Assembly (NCBI GenBank): GCA_030043175.1
Contig: JASHYD010000537.1
Span: 1-9,939 of the forward strand
Length of the DNA stretch: 9,939 bases
From: Xanthobacteraceae bacterium
GTDB lineage: Bacteria; Pseudomonadota; Alphaproteobacteria; Rhizobiales; Xanthobacteraceae
Direction: 5' to 3'
Each line of letters starts with the position of its first letter. Position 1 is the first letter of the stretch. Under the pieces are notes generated by a model that had not been told where the DNA came from, did no database searches, and worked only from the letters and a program-made list of their open reading frames with translations. Shown in pieces: positions 1 to 7,425 of this stretch. The translations under genes and the position numbers were made by a program.

Positions 1-2
1 AT

Positions 3-497
3 CCTTTCGATCACCAGTTCCGCCAGGTGCGCCTGAACCAGCCCCATCCGGTCCACGCGACGCCATCCTGGTATGGGGATTCCGTCGGCCATTACGAGGG
101 CGACGCGCTGGTGGTCGATACCGTGGGGATCAAGGTCGGCCCGTTTTCCATGATCGACTGGTACGGCACGCCGTTCACCGAAGCTCTACACCTGGTAGAA
201 CGGTATCGGCTGCTTGATTATCATGCGACGACGGACGCGATAGAACGGGATGCAAAAGAACATTTCCAAACCGCCAATCCAGATAATGGGCCGGCTGTCG
301 ATCGCAACTACAAGGGCCCGGGACTGCAGATCCAAGTCACTATTGAGGATGAAGGCGCCTTCACGACGCCCTGGTCAACGACCGTTACGTTTCGGCGCGC
401 CCTGGACGAAGGGCTGGAACTTGTCTGCGCCGACAACGCCCAATGGTACCCCGGAACGCACTCGGCGGTGCCGACCGCCGGCCGGTTGGATTTCTAA
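3..497 (+). CDS. Secreted-family protein of unknown function, C-terminal part (5' end outside window)
   Basis: The reading frame is open from base 3 to the TAA at 495-497 and gives 164 residues of a protein whose beginning lies outside the window. An internal GTG at 27 could be read as a start, but similarity to the complete paralogue at 2268-3116 runs through it, so the gene is simply cut by the window edge. Both share the block W-Y-G-[DE]-S-V-G-H-Y-E-G-D-x-L-V-V-D-T, then TP-x-TE-x-LH-[LV]-VER, an E/ADxxAFxxPW block and a terminal Asp-Phe. Compared with the paralogue, this copy has roughly 30 extra residues between the VER block and the AFTTPW block (YHATTDAIERD to KGPGLQIQV), which I recall as a known subtype. 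The biochemical function is unknown to me. It ends 7 bases before the hydroxylase gene, so the two are probably cotranscribed and translationally coupled. The export signal, expected at the missing N-terminus, is inferred from the paralogue. Confidence 0.85.
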   Translation, partial: PFDHQFRQVRLNQPHPVHATPSWYGDSVGHYEGDALVVDTVGIKVGPFSMIDWYGTPFTEALHLVERYRLLDYHATTDAIERDAKEHFQTANPDNGPAVDRNYKGPGLQIQVTIEDEGAFTTPWSTTVTFRRALDEGLELVCADNAQWYPGTHSAVPTAGRLDF

Positions 498-504
498 ATC
501 GGAG

Positions 505-1653
505 ATGGAAACGAGCATCGCGGTCGTCGGCGCGGGTATTGGCGGGCTCACCGCAGCAGCAAGCCTGTTGCAACTCGGTTTGCGTGTCGATGTCTATGAG
601 CAGGCGCCGCAATTCGCCTCGGTCGGCGCCGGCATTCAACTCACCGCGAACGCGATGAAGGCGCTCGGCGGGCTCGGCTTGATCGAACACTTACGCGGCA
701 TTGGCTTCGTTCCGGCAGCGTTTCACAGCCGCGAGTGGGACACCGGCAACATCACCAATGTGCTGATGATGGGTAAAGCGCTCGAACAGCGCTACGGCGC
801 GCCGGATCTGATGATCCATCGCGCCCGTCTCCACGCAGCGCTTGCTGCCCTCATCCCGCGCCACCGCATTCACTTTGGTAGAAAGCTGGTCGCGATCGAG
901 CAGAACCAATCGAGTGCCACGCTCGTATTTGCCGACAGCAGCCGGGTTGAGGCATCGCTGGTCGTTGGCGCCGACGGCATTCATTCGATGGTGCGTGAGG
1001 CGCTGTTCGGGGCCGAGCAACCCCGCTTCACCGGCCGCGTTGCCTACCGTACGACCTATCCGACACTGCTCCTCAACGGCATGGCAGTTGATCAACGCGC
1101 CAAGTGGTGGGGCCCGGATCGTCATGTCGTGCATTACTTCACGACCGCGGGCGAGGACGAGATCTATTTCATCGCGGTTGTCCCCGAGCCGGATTTCCAG
1201 GTCGAATCCTGGTCGACGAAGGGAGATAAAGCCGCACTACTCGCGGCCTTCGCCGGATGCCATCCGCAGCTGCGCGCCATCCTCGCGGCGGCGCCGGAGC
1301 TGCGCAAATGGGCCCTCGTAGAACGCGAGCCGATGCCCTCGTGGGGCAATAACGGCATCGTGCTCCTTGGCGACGCATGTCACCCGATGGCACCGTACAT
1401 GGCCCAAGGCGCGGCCTCCGCCATTGAGGATGCGGTGGTTCTCGCGCGGTGTCTCGCGCAGGCCTGCTGCAGCAAAATCCATACCGCGCTTGTGGCCTAC
1501 GCGGCGAACCGCAAGGAGCGCACCGCCCGAATGCAGCTCACCAATCGCGAGAATACCTGGCTGCGCTTCAAGACCGATACCGACTGGGTCTACGACTTCG
1601 ACGCCTGGCATACGGAGCTCGCCGGCCCCGCGCATGCCGTGCGCCCGTCTTGA
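505..1653 (+). CDS. FAD-dependent aromatic hydroxylase, NicC-like (6-hydroxynicotinate 3-monooxygenase family)
   Basis: This 382-residue protein is a single-component class A flavoprotein monooxygenase: it would use NAD(P)H and O2 to hydroxylate an aromatic substrate in the cytoplasm. Visible motifs are the N-terminal Rossmann GAGIGG (residues 9-14) with the ribose-binding Glu32, the DG motif VVGADGIHS (153-161), and the FAD/NAD(P)H GD motif LLGDACHPMAPYMAQGA (287-303). The block KWWGPDRHVVHY (200-211), the ANRKER stretch and the C-terminal DWVYDFDAW match 6-hydroxynicotinate 3-monooxygenase (NicC) as I remember it, including the overall length. However, the residues aligned with NicC His47 and Cys202 appear to be Gln45 and Arg198, so the substrate may differ. 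ATG 505 is chosen because family similarity begins there. The frame is open further upstream, but that stretch overlaps the preceding gene. GGAG abuts the ATG, and the stop 7 bases upstream suggests translational coupling. Other nic genes are not visible, so a nicotinate pathway is not shown. Confidence 0.92.
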   Translation: METSIAVVGAGIGGLTAAASLLQLGLRVDVYEQAPQFASVGAGIQLTANAMKALGGLGLIEHLRGIGFVPAAFHSREWDTGNITNVLMMGKALEQRYGAPDLMIHRARLHAALAALIPRHRIHFGRKLVAIEQNQSSATLVFADSSRVEASLVVGADGIHSMVREALFGAEQPRFTGRVAYRTTYPTLLLNGMAVDQRAKWWGPDRHVVHYFTTAGEDEIYFIAVVPEPDFQVESWSTKGDKAALLAAFAGCHPQLRAILAAAPELRKWALVEREPMPSWGNNGIVLLGDACHPMAPYMAQGAASAIEDAVVLARCLAQACCSKIHTALVAYAANRKERTARMQLTNRENTWLRFKTDTDWVYDFDAWHTELAGPAHAVRPS

Positions 1654-1816
1654 GACGCGGCACGCGGCTCGGAGGTGACGGAGATTCGCCGAACTATCGC
1701 AACTCTCGCCGCAACAGGAAACTTTAGGATTGCTGACAATCGTGCGCTGCTTCTCGGCCCGCCTGTATGGCTTGCGCAACGACCGCAAGAAGTTGAGAGA
1801 GCGTTGGCAGAGGCTG
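1654..1816. other. Non-coding gap after the hydroxylase gene
   Basis: No convincing gene, promoter or terminator is seen. Short open frames exist in several phases, but they resemble nothing I know and lack ribosome binding sites. The stretch leads into the probable transposon-gene remnant. Confidence 0.4.
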
Positions 1817-2080
1817 ATCCTTGGCCACACTCTTGCGCTCGATCCGACGCCGGATCAGGAGTGTCACTTGCGCCGCGCCTGCTCGCCATGCCTAGCACCG
1901 GGGCTTGGCCGAATGGCAGCGAATGCACGCGGCTGGCGAGAGCCGTCTATGCCAACTATCAAGCTTGCTTGCGAGGCTTCTGCAATCCCGCAAGACATTC
2001 GAGAATGCGGCGCCAAGGTCCATGATGGCCTGGCCGCTGGCGGACGCAATCGGCGCAATCAACCTTCGAAATCTAGGGCT
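1817..2080 (+). pseudogene. Degraded tnpB/orfB-like (IS200/IS605-type) N-terminal remnant
   Basis: Three short peptide blocks in two frames line up, in order, with the start of TnpB/OrfB accessory proteins of IS200/IS605-type elements. LGHTLALDPTPDQECHLRRA (from about 1820) resembles the usual 'x-L-x-PT-x-x-Q-x-x-x-L-x-x' opening. RGLAEWQRMHAAGE (about 1899-1940, another frame) resembles the '[NR]-x-[AG]-L-A-E-W' segment. PSMPTIKL (about 1943-1966, first frame again) resembles the following 'KPS' segment. At least two frame changes are needed, and recognisable similarity fades after about 2000. The RuvC-like catalytic DED motifs and the zinc ribbon of TnpB are absent. There is no transposase partner and I could not see element ends. 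It is read as a dead fragment; the family assignment is from memory of the motif order and could be wrong. Confidence 0.4.
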
Positions 2081-2253
2081 GGCCAAGCCGCGAATCAACG
2101 CGCCGGCACATGACGCCTCTAGCGTATGCGCAAGCATACCGGCGGCACCATGGATGCACCGCGAACCGAAACGGTGCACACATGTACGCACATTTATCGA
2201 GTTGCTTGATTCAACCGGTGTGAAATGAGACTCCTGCAGGACCGCAAGATAAG
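2081..2253. other. Upstream region of the 2268 gene; nothing firm
   Basis: This stretch should contain the promoter of the gene at 2268. I see only a short inverted repeat, GTTG-N7-CAAC near 2201-2215, and no convincing -35/-10 pair. The slightly lower GC at about 2180-2245 fits a regulatory region. Confidence 0.3.
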
Positions 2254-2259
2254 AGGGAG
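2254..2259 (+). promoter_or_regulatory. Ribosome binding site for the 2268 gene
   Basis: A strong GGGAGG lies eight bases upstream of ATG 2268. It fixes this start and gives a protein beginning with a good signal peptide. Confidence 0.7.
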
Positions 2260-2267
2260 GCGCAACG

Positions 2268-3116
2268 ATGTGCTCGTTCATCCTTGAACGGAGAATTCCC
2301 ACAGTCCTCATCGCCGCCTGCTGCGCGGCGGCACTGATGAAACCGGGGGTGGCACAACAGAAGGTCACTCCACCGGATTTTTCATCGAACCAGGCCGGCT
2401 GGGTCGGACTGAACGGCGGCGGTCCATTCTACGAGCCGGTTCCTGGCCGCCTGCCGCCGATGGTCAGCGATCCGGCGCATCCGTTCACCCCCAACGGCGT
2501 CGACAAGCAGCCGACTTTCAGGATTGCCGACCTCTCCAGTCCGAACCTGATGCCCTGGGTGAAGGATCACATGAGGAAGGACATCGAAGAGGTGCTTGCT
2601 GGTAAGAAAAGCGCCTTTACGCCGCAATCAAGCTGCGTGCCTGCGGGCGTCCCCTTTTTCATGGGCTATGGCGGACCGGACCCTCTCGTATTCCTGCAAA
2701 CGCCTACGGAAGTCTGGATCGTCTGGAGGGAGGATAATCAGGTTCGCCGCATCTACATGGACGTCCCCCATTCAGCAAACCTGAAGCCGTCCTGGTATGG
2801 CGAATCCGTCGGTCACTACGAAGGGGATACGCTTGTGGTCGACACGATCGGCCTCAATGACAAGACGGTCGTCGACGTCTACCGGACCCCGCACACCGAG
2901 AAGCTGCACGTCGTGGAGCGTTGGCGCATGGTGGACGGCGGCAAAAGGATGGAAGTCATCTTCACGGTCGCGGATCCTGATGCCTTCTATCAACCCTGGA
3001 CGGCAATGCGGCGCTATCGGCGCGTCGAGCAGGAGCCTTACGAGAAGATCTGCGCCGAGAACAACATCAATCTATTCGACTATCATATGCCGGTGGCGGA
3101 CAAGGCTGATTTCTGA
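2268..3116 (+). CDS. Secreted protein of unknown function, W-Y-G-x-S-V-G-H-Y-E-G-D family (complete)
   Basis: This 282-residue protein begins with a typical Sec signal peptide: Arg8-Arg9, a hydrophobic stretch at about 11-24, and probable cleavage after Gly-Val-Ala near residue 29. It is therefore expected in the periplasm or outside the cell. The hallmark WYGESVGHYEGDTLVVDT occupies residues 176-193, preceded by VRRIYMD (159-165). It is followed by TPHTEKLHVVERWR (207-220), the VADPDAFYQPW block (234-244), CAEN (262-265) and the terminal KADF. This set of blocks is familiar from many 'hypothetical' exported proteins of Acidobacteria and Proteobacteria; I know no enzymatic function for it and see no classical catalytic motif. 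Only two cysteines (123 and 262) lie outside the signal peptide. The gene is a paralogue of the partial gene at the left edge, and a remote relative lies at the right edge. It stands alone, with a possible weak terminator just downstream. Confidence 0.9.
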   Translation: MCSFILERRIPTVLIAACCAAALMKPGVAQQKVTPPDFSSNQAGWVGLNGGGPFYEPVPGRLPPMVSDPAHPFTPNGVDKQPTFRIADLSSPNLMPWVKDHMRKDIEEVLAGKKSAFTPQSSCVPAGVPFFMGYGGPDPLVFLQTPTEVWIVWREDNQVRRIYMDVPHSANLKPSWYGESVGHYEGDTLVVDTIGLNDKTVVDVYRTPHTEKLHVVERWRMVDGGKRMEVIFTVADPDAFYQPWTAMRRYRRVEQEPYEKICAENNINLFDYHMPVADKADF

Positions 3117-3152
3117 GCCGCTCGATAGAGCCAGCGGCGGCAAAGCTATTTT
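3117..3152 (+). terminator. Possible weak terminator after the 2268 gene
   Basis: Directly after the stop codon is a 6-bp inverted repeat, GCCGCT (3117-3122) with AGCGGC (3133-3138), around a 10-base loop. It is followed, after some purines, by a run of four T at 3149-3152. The T run is short and displaced from the stem, so termination would be inefficient or need Rho. Confidence 0.3.
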
Positions 3153-3507
3153 GTCTCACCGGGAGGGCACTGGGAACCGCAGCCCAAATTTTTTCATTCT
3201 ACCAGGGCTTCACTCAGCTCGATGCGCGAGAGCGCGGACGCGGTTCGCGGTGGCAATCCGTCTATTGGCGTGCCAGCGATGAAATTGAGTATCGTGCGGG
3301 CTGGTGCGACGGAACGCGATCTTGCCATCGAGAACTGCGCGGACGACGGGCGACGATGACCTACCTTGTGGAGGGTCGCACGATTGACGCCCCCGTGGGT
3401 GCGGCAAACGCACGCTCAGCAAGGATCAGTGTCGGCCCAGCGAGTGGCCCGCCGGTGAGCACGCGGCGATCGTTGAGGGACGGGAGCGGTTTACGGACGA
3501 ACTTTGT
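3153..3507. other. Convergent intergenic region, no gene recognised
   Basis: This lies between the convergent exported-protein gene and the kinase gene. It contains a T6 run near 3189 and a 23-codon frame starting at ATG 3282 without similarity to anything I recognise. No RNA gene or clear terminator for the minus-strand kinase is visible. Confidence 0.4.
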
Positions 3508-6500
3508 TTAGCGCGCCGTCGAATATCCCCTCTGCGCCCATTCCAGCACGTTGCCGGCCGGGCAGGTCAAACGCCAGGTCAAGCCTGAGGGCGCGTAATC
3601 AAGCTGCACCTCGCCGCCGGCGGTCCGCTCCGCCATCGACTCGACAACGGTGCTGCCGAAGCCACGCCGCTCAGGCTGTGGCACGGGTGGCCCGTTGCGC
3701 TCGGTCCAGCTCATGGCGAAGGTATCTCCGTCGAACCGCCAACCCACGTCGACGCGGCCGCAGTCCACCGAAAGGGCGCCGTATTTGCCAGCATTGGTGG
3801 CCAGCTCGTGCAATGCGAGCCCGATTGCTTGGGCTGCGGCTGCATTCAGACGCAGTTTTGGCCCATCGACAGCGATCCGAGACCCGACAAGATCGGCAAA
3901 ATGCGCGAGCTGGGCACGCGCCAGATCCTCCATATCCACCCCCCGCCACTCATTCCGGATCAGCAGGTCCTGATTGGCCGCGAGCGCCTGGATGCGCTCA
4001 GTGAAGTGCCCAATAAAGCCTTCAGGCCCACGCGCCGCGGTCTGGCGGGCGATGACCTGCACGAGACTGAGCATATTCTTGGCGCGATGATTGACCTCCC
4101 GCATCAGAAGGTGAACTTGCTCCTCGTGAGCCTTCCGCTCGGTCACATCTTGGGCCACGCAGACAAAAAGCCGTTGTCCGTCCAACTGGGTTCCCAAAGC
4201 GGATGAAACAAAGCTCCAAAGGCGCTCGCGGCCGTCTTTGGTGCGAATCATCAGTTCGGCCGGCTGCGCCTCGGGCTCAGCTGAAATCATCTCGCGCATC
4301 TGCTCGAGCACTTCGCCCGAGCGATCGCCGAAGGCTCTGGCCGTCCAGTCCTTAATGCGGCGCAGCTCCTCTCTCGAATAGCCTGTTTCTTCGAGCCAGC
4401 TTTGGCTAATGGCAAGAATTTGCTCCCCGTCGTCGAACAAGAGGATTGGCAGCGGTGAGTGAAGGACGGAGGATTTGAAGCGTTCCTCGCTCTTGCGCAA
4501 TTCGTCCTCGGCCTGTTTTCGCGCGGAAATGTCTTCGACCACGCTGACGAAATAGTCGACGAACCCGTCGTTCTTGCGCACGCAGCCGACGGTCAGGCGG
4601 GCCCAGACGATCGCGCCATCCTTGCGCAGGTAGCGCTTGTCCATGTCATAGCTCTCGAGCTTGCCGTCTCGCATCTGCTCGATACGGGCATGATCGGCCG
4701 AAAGATCGTCCGCGTGGGTGATGTCCTGCAACGACTTGGTGACGAGTTCACCGACCGGGTAGCCGAGAATGCGGCACAGGGCCTTATTGGCCCTGAGCAA
4801 CCTGAGGTCAGGGGCGAGATGAGCGATACCGACGGCCGCGTTCTCGAATGTGGCGCGGAACCGCGCCTCGCTGTCGGCAAGAGCGCGCCGGGCCTCGACT
4901 TTCTCGGTTATCACTTCGCTAAACAGCAGTGCGCCACCGATACAGCCGGCGGCGGTGTACCAGGGTTTCATCAGCCACCGGCACCAGTCGGTTCGGCCGT
5001 CCTGGCGCAAGAAAGGGTCCTCCTCGTGAGCCAGTTCCTCGCCCGTCAGCACGCGGGCATGAACCTCACGCCAGCGCGCCGGGATATCAGGAAATATCTC
5101 GTAATGTGAACGTCCGGTGAGCTCGATATCAGGCGGCAGCCGGAAATCCGAGAAGTAACGGCGTGAGGCGGCCAGATAACGCATCCTATCATCGAACATG
5201 GCGATGGCAGCCGGCGCGTGCTCGACGAACAGTGCCAGCTGGGCCTCGCGCTCAGCAAGCCGCGCCTCCGTTCGCTTGCGCTGCGTGATGTCGCGGACGA
5301 CCTTCGAACAGCCGATGTTGCGGCCTTTGGCATCGCGCATGGGCGAAATGGTGATGGACGCGTCGAAGGTTCGTCCATCTTTGGAGAGAAGCATCATCTC
5401 GTGACGCTCGATGGCCTCGCTGCGAGCCATGCGCGCAAGGATCGTGTCCTCCTCCGCGTAGCTATCGATCGGAACCAGGCGCCGGATCGACTGCCCAATC
5501 ATCTCGCTCGCCGAATAACCGAACATGCGCTCGGCCGCTTGATTCCAACTCGTGACGACACCGTCGAGCGTCTTGCCGACAATCGCATCGGCCGAGGATG
5601 TCACGATGGCGGCAAGACGGGCTTGCACCTCCTCGGCATCCTTGCGTGCGGTGATGTCGCGCACGACGCCAACGGCTCGGACCGCCTTGCCTGCGGCATT
5701 CGTTTCCACCCGGCTCTGATCCTCGAGCCATCGAAGGGCGCCATTCGGCATCACGATGCGGAACTCAAGGTGACGATCGTGATCGCAATCCGGACGGGCG
5801 CTGCGGCTGATATACCCCTTGAGTTGTGCGCGATCCTCTGGGTGCACGCGGGAGAGGAGCAGCGCCCGGGATGCGGGCGCTGCCGGGTCGACCCCGAGCA
5901 GTTTGCGTGTTTGCTCCGACCAGACCCACGTACCCTGGGCGAAGTCGTAGTCCCAGTGCCCCAAGCCGGCGGCCTTTTGCGCCAAGCGCAAGCGTTCCTC
6001 GCTCGTACGCAGACTCTGCTCGGCCTCGATCCGCTCCCACGCCTGGGCGAGGAAATTGGTTATCGTTCCAAGCCAGGCAACTTCATCATTGGTGAAGCTC
6101 TCGCGCATCGTCGAGGCGACAGAGAACGTACCAAGCACACGACCGTCGGCCGCCATCAGAGGGTGGCAGGCATAGGCCGTGGCGCCAAGGTCGCGCATGA
6201 AAGCGCCTTTTGGATCGGACGCAATGCGCTGCTTGTCGGCCACCAACGCCTGGCAGCCTCCCGCAGCGGTCCCGCAGAACGCCTGACCGACTTGAAGCGA
6301 CCGGGCCGCCCCCTGCTTATCCAGCGTTATGCCGCGCGCGAACTCCAGCCTGAGGTGGCGCGCGCCGGGATCGAGGCGGTAGTTCAAGCAAATATCGGCG
6401 CCGAAGGCAGAGCTGATGTGCTCGAACGTCACGCGGCCAAGTTCACCCGGCTCGGAGGCGCGGATCAGGTCCGAAGTAACCTCGAGCAGCAACGCCTGAC

Positions 6501-6591
6501 GCTCGGTCTGCCGGCGCAGCGCATCCTCGGCGCGCTTGGGCTCGCTGATATCGAAGGGCATGCGCTTGTCTTCGTGCAGCAATACGGCCAT
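3508..6591 (-). CDS. Multi-PAS sensor histidine kinase, HWE family (GAF + 5 PAS)
   Basis: This is a large cytoplasmic sensor kinase without membrane segments. I place the start at ATG 6591, which has AAAGG eight bases upstream, giving 1027 residues; a GTG at 6636 would add 15. Domains in order: a GAF domain (about 30-185, with GQAFCGTA and ACHPLMAADGRVLGTFS), then PAS domains at about 195-318, 325-440, 447-567, 576-692 and 703-817, four of them closed by a typical D-I/V-[ST]-x-RK linker. The C-terminal HWE kinase core has the phospho-acceptor His835 in REVNHRAKNML, the HELATNAGKYGAL N-box (928-940), the W-T-E signature (962-964) and GFGS (977-980). No LOV cysteine motif (NCRFLQ) is visible, and the second PAS lacks a FixL-like haem histidine, so the signal is unknown. 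HWE kinases commonly phosphorylate single-domain or PhyR-type regulators. No receiver domain or response regulator is encoded here, so this kinase is an orphan in the window. Confidence 0.95.
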   Translation of the reverse strand: MAVLLHEDKRMPFDISEPKRAEDALRRQTERQALLLEVTSDLIRASEPGELGRVTFEHISSAFGADICLNYRLDPGARHLRLEFARGITLDKQGAARSLQVGQAFCGTAAGGCQALVADKQRIASDPKGAFMRDLGATAYACHPLMAADGRVLGTFSVASTMRESFTNDEVAWLGTITNFLAQAWERIEAEQSLRTSEERLRLAQKAAGLGHWDYDFAQGTWVWSEQTRKLLGVDPAAPASRALLLSRVHPEDRAQLKGYISRSARPDCDHDRHLEFRIVMPNGALRWLEDQSRVETNAAGKAVRAVGVVRDITARKDAEEVQARLAAIVTSSADAIVGKTLDGVVTSWNQAAERMFGYSASEMIGQSIRRLVPIDSYAEEDTILARMARSEAIERHEMMLLSKDGRTFDASITISPMRDAKGRNIGCSKVVRDITQRKRTEARLAEREAQLALFVEHAPAAIAMFDDRMRYLAASRRYFSDFRLPPDIELTGRSHYEIFPDIPARWREVHARVLTGEELAHEEDPFLRQDGRTDWCRWLMKPWYTAAGCIGGALLFSEVITEKVEARRALADSEARFRATFENAAVGIAHLAPDLRLLRANKALCRILGYPVGELVTKSLQDITHADDLSADHARIEQMRDGKLESYDMDKRYLRKDGAIVWARLTVGCVRKNDGFVDYFVSVVEDISARKQAEDELRKSEERFKSSVLHSPLPILLFDDGEQILAISQSWLEETGYSREELRRIKDWTARAFGDRSGEVLEQMREMISAEPEAQPAELMIRTKDGRERLWSFVSSALGTQLDGQRLFVCVAQDVTERKAHEEQVHLLMREVNHRAKNMLSLVQVIARQTAARGPEGFIGHFTERIQALAANQDLLIRNEWRGVDMEDLARAQLAHFADLVGSRIAVDGPKLRLNAAAAQAIGLALHELATNAGKYGALSVDCGRVDVGWRFDGDTFAMSWTERNGPPVPQPERRGFGSTVVESMAERTAGGEVQLDYAPSGLTWRLTCPAGNVLEWAQRGYSTAR

Positions 6592-6610
6592 CTCGTTCGC
6601 CTTTGTGCAA

Positions 6611-6853
6611 TCAACGTCTGCGACGAGAAAACTCACGTCTTGACCGGGACAAAGCCATTGCGCGGGGTTTGTGACTGCTACTGGAGGTGGTCAACGCGTC
6701 TGCGATAAATCGTGCGAACGGATCGCCGTGCAGGCACTCGTCAACGTTCCCGCGTGACCGAATGGCGCAGCGGAGCCATTCCTGACCGCCCGCCACTGCC
6801 CCGATGCACCCGATCAGTTTCGGCAGCATCGGGCGCCGTCCGTAAACCGGCAC
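6611..6853 (-). CDS. Doubtful small ORF upstream of the kinase
   Basis: An 80-codon frame starts at GTG 6853 (or ATG 6829) and stops 19 bases before the preferred kinase start. The part up to about codon 55 looks protein-like (KLIGCIGAVAGGQEWLRCAI, then NVDECLHGDPFARFIADALT) with GC-ending codons typical of the region. The last 25 residues are low-complexity Ser/Arg and look untranslated. GGGG lies about five bases before the GTG. I recognise no family. If real, it would form an operon with the kinase; otherwise it is kinase leader DNA or the decayed tail of an older gene. Confidence 0.25.
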   Translation of the reverse strand: MPVYGRRPMLPKLIGCIGAVAGGQEWLRCAIRSRGNVDECLHGDPFARFIADALTTSSSSHKPRAMALSRSRREFSRRRR

Positions 6854-6882
6854 ATCACCCCGGGCGTCCCTGTTCCGTAAAC
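6839..6882. repeat. Direct repeat TCCGTAAAC, two copies 35 bases apart
   Basis: TCCGTAAAC occurs at 6839-6847 and again at 6874-6882. The second copy sits inside the CTGTT-N5-AACAG inverted repeat. The pair lies about 250-290 bases upstream of the kinase start and could be regulator binding sites or chance. Confidence 0.35.
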
Positions 6883-7425
6883 AGCTAGTGTATTTGCGGC
6901 GTTAGACAAGGTTACTGCCGACCAGTTTGACACGAAAAAAGAGCCGCAATGAAACCAGGCTGATCGAACGTCGGCTGCGCTGGAGAATGGGTTGAGATCA
7001 GGGCACAGGCTATGTCATTCCGGACGACAACTAATGCCCATTTTATCGGGGCTTCCCGCACCTGCGGTCCGTCCCTTCGGGGACAGCGGGGCGCCAAGCT
7101 CGGCTGGCCGGGCGCGACGTCGATCAGGCGCTGTAAGTCCGCCGAGGTGCGTCAACTGTCCACCACATCATTGACACAAGTGCGGCTCCACATTTCTGGC
7201 GATAATACCCCACCGCCGCCGAAAAAGTGCCGCCGTAACAGTCTCTACAGCGCTGAGGCGCATGGTCCCCCACGGTCGTGCGCTGGCGGCCCCGGCTACC
7301 GGCGATTCGCGCGGGCGGTCGGGGCCGCTCGAATACCCGCTTTGAAGCAAGAGCGGTACGCCGGATCGGCGAACTGTACAACGTGATCGCGCTACCCGCG
7401 CAGCGAACCAAAATTCTGTGATAAG
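6854..7425. other. Gene-free region between divergent kinase and small wHTH gene
   Basis: I see no supported gene here. Short frames in several phases lack ribosome binding sites and familiar sequence. Visible structure is limited to an inverted repeat CTGTT-N5-AACAG at 6870-6884, a short UUCG-loop hairpin at 7071-7084, and a TTGACA at about 7170 with no -10 at proper spacing. The region should hold the kinase promoter (leftward) and the promoter for the 7426 gene (rightward). Confidence 0.4.
7071..7084. other. Small hairpin with cUUCGg tetraloop
   Basis: GTCCC (7071-7075) pairs with GGGAC (7080-7084) around TTCG, an exceptionally stable RNA loop type. No T run follows, so it is not an intrinsic terminator. 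It might be part of an untranslated RNA, but nothing else supports that. Confidence 0.35.

Noticed and set aside
250..504. Upstream extension of the hydroxylase frame to ATG 250
   Set aside because: The extension overlaps the coding region of the exported protein, and hydroxylase similarity begins only at residue 1 of the ATG 505 product.
1237..1830. 197-codon minus-strand frame over the end of the hydroxylase
   Set aside because: It is antisense to well-supported coding sequence and has no recognisable domain.
6077..6185. ACHPL in the GAF domain as a possible phytochrome bilin-binding Cys-His
   Set aside because: The same string occurs in ordinary GAF domains of HWE kinases, and no PHY domain or other phytochrome signature is present.
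5218..6708. 496-codon open frame on the plus strand opposite the kinase gene
   Set aside because: It lies antisense to a kinase whose domains are all recognisable. Long antisense frames are expected in GC-rich genes with biased third positions, and the translated sequence resembles no family.
6860..6895. GGAAC on the minus strand as an EcfG general-stress promoter for the kinase
   Set aside because: No CGTT-type -10 occurs 16-17 bases downstream.
7165..7210. TTGACA near 7170 with GATAAT near 7200 as a promoter
   Set aside because: The spacing is about 24 bases, far from the usual 16-18.
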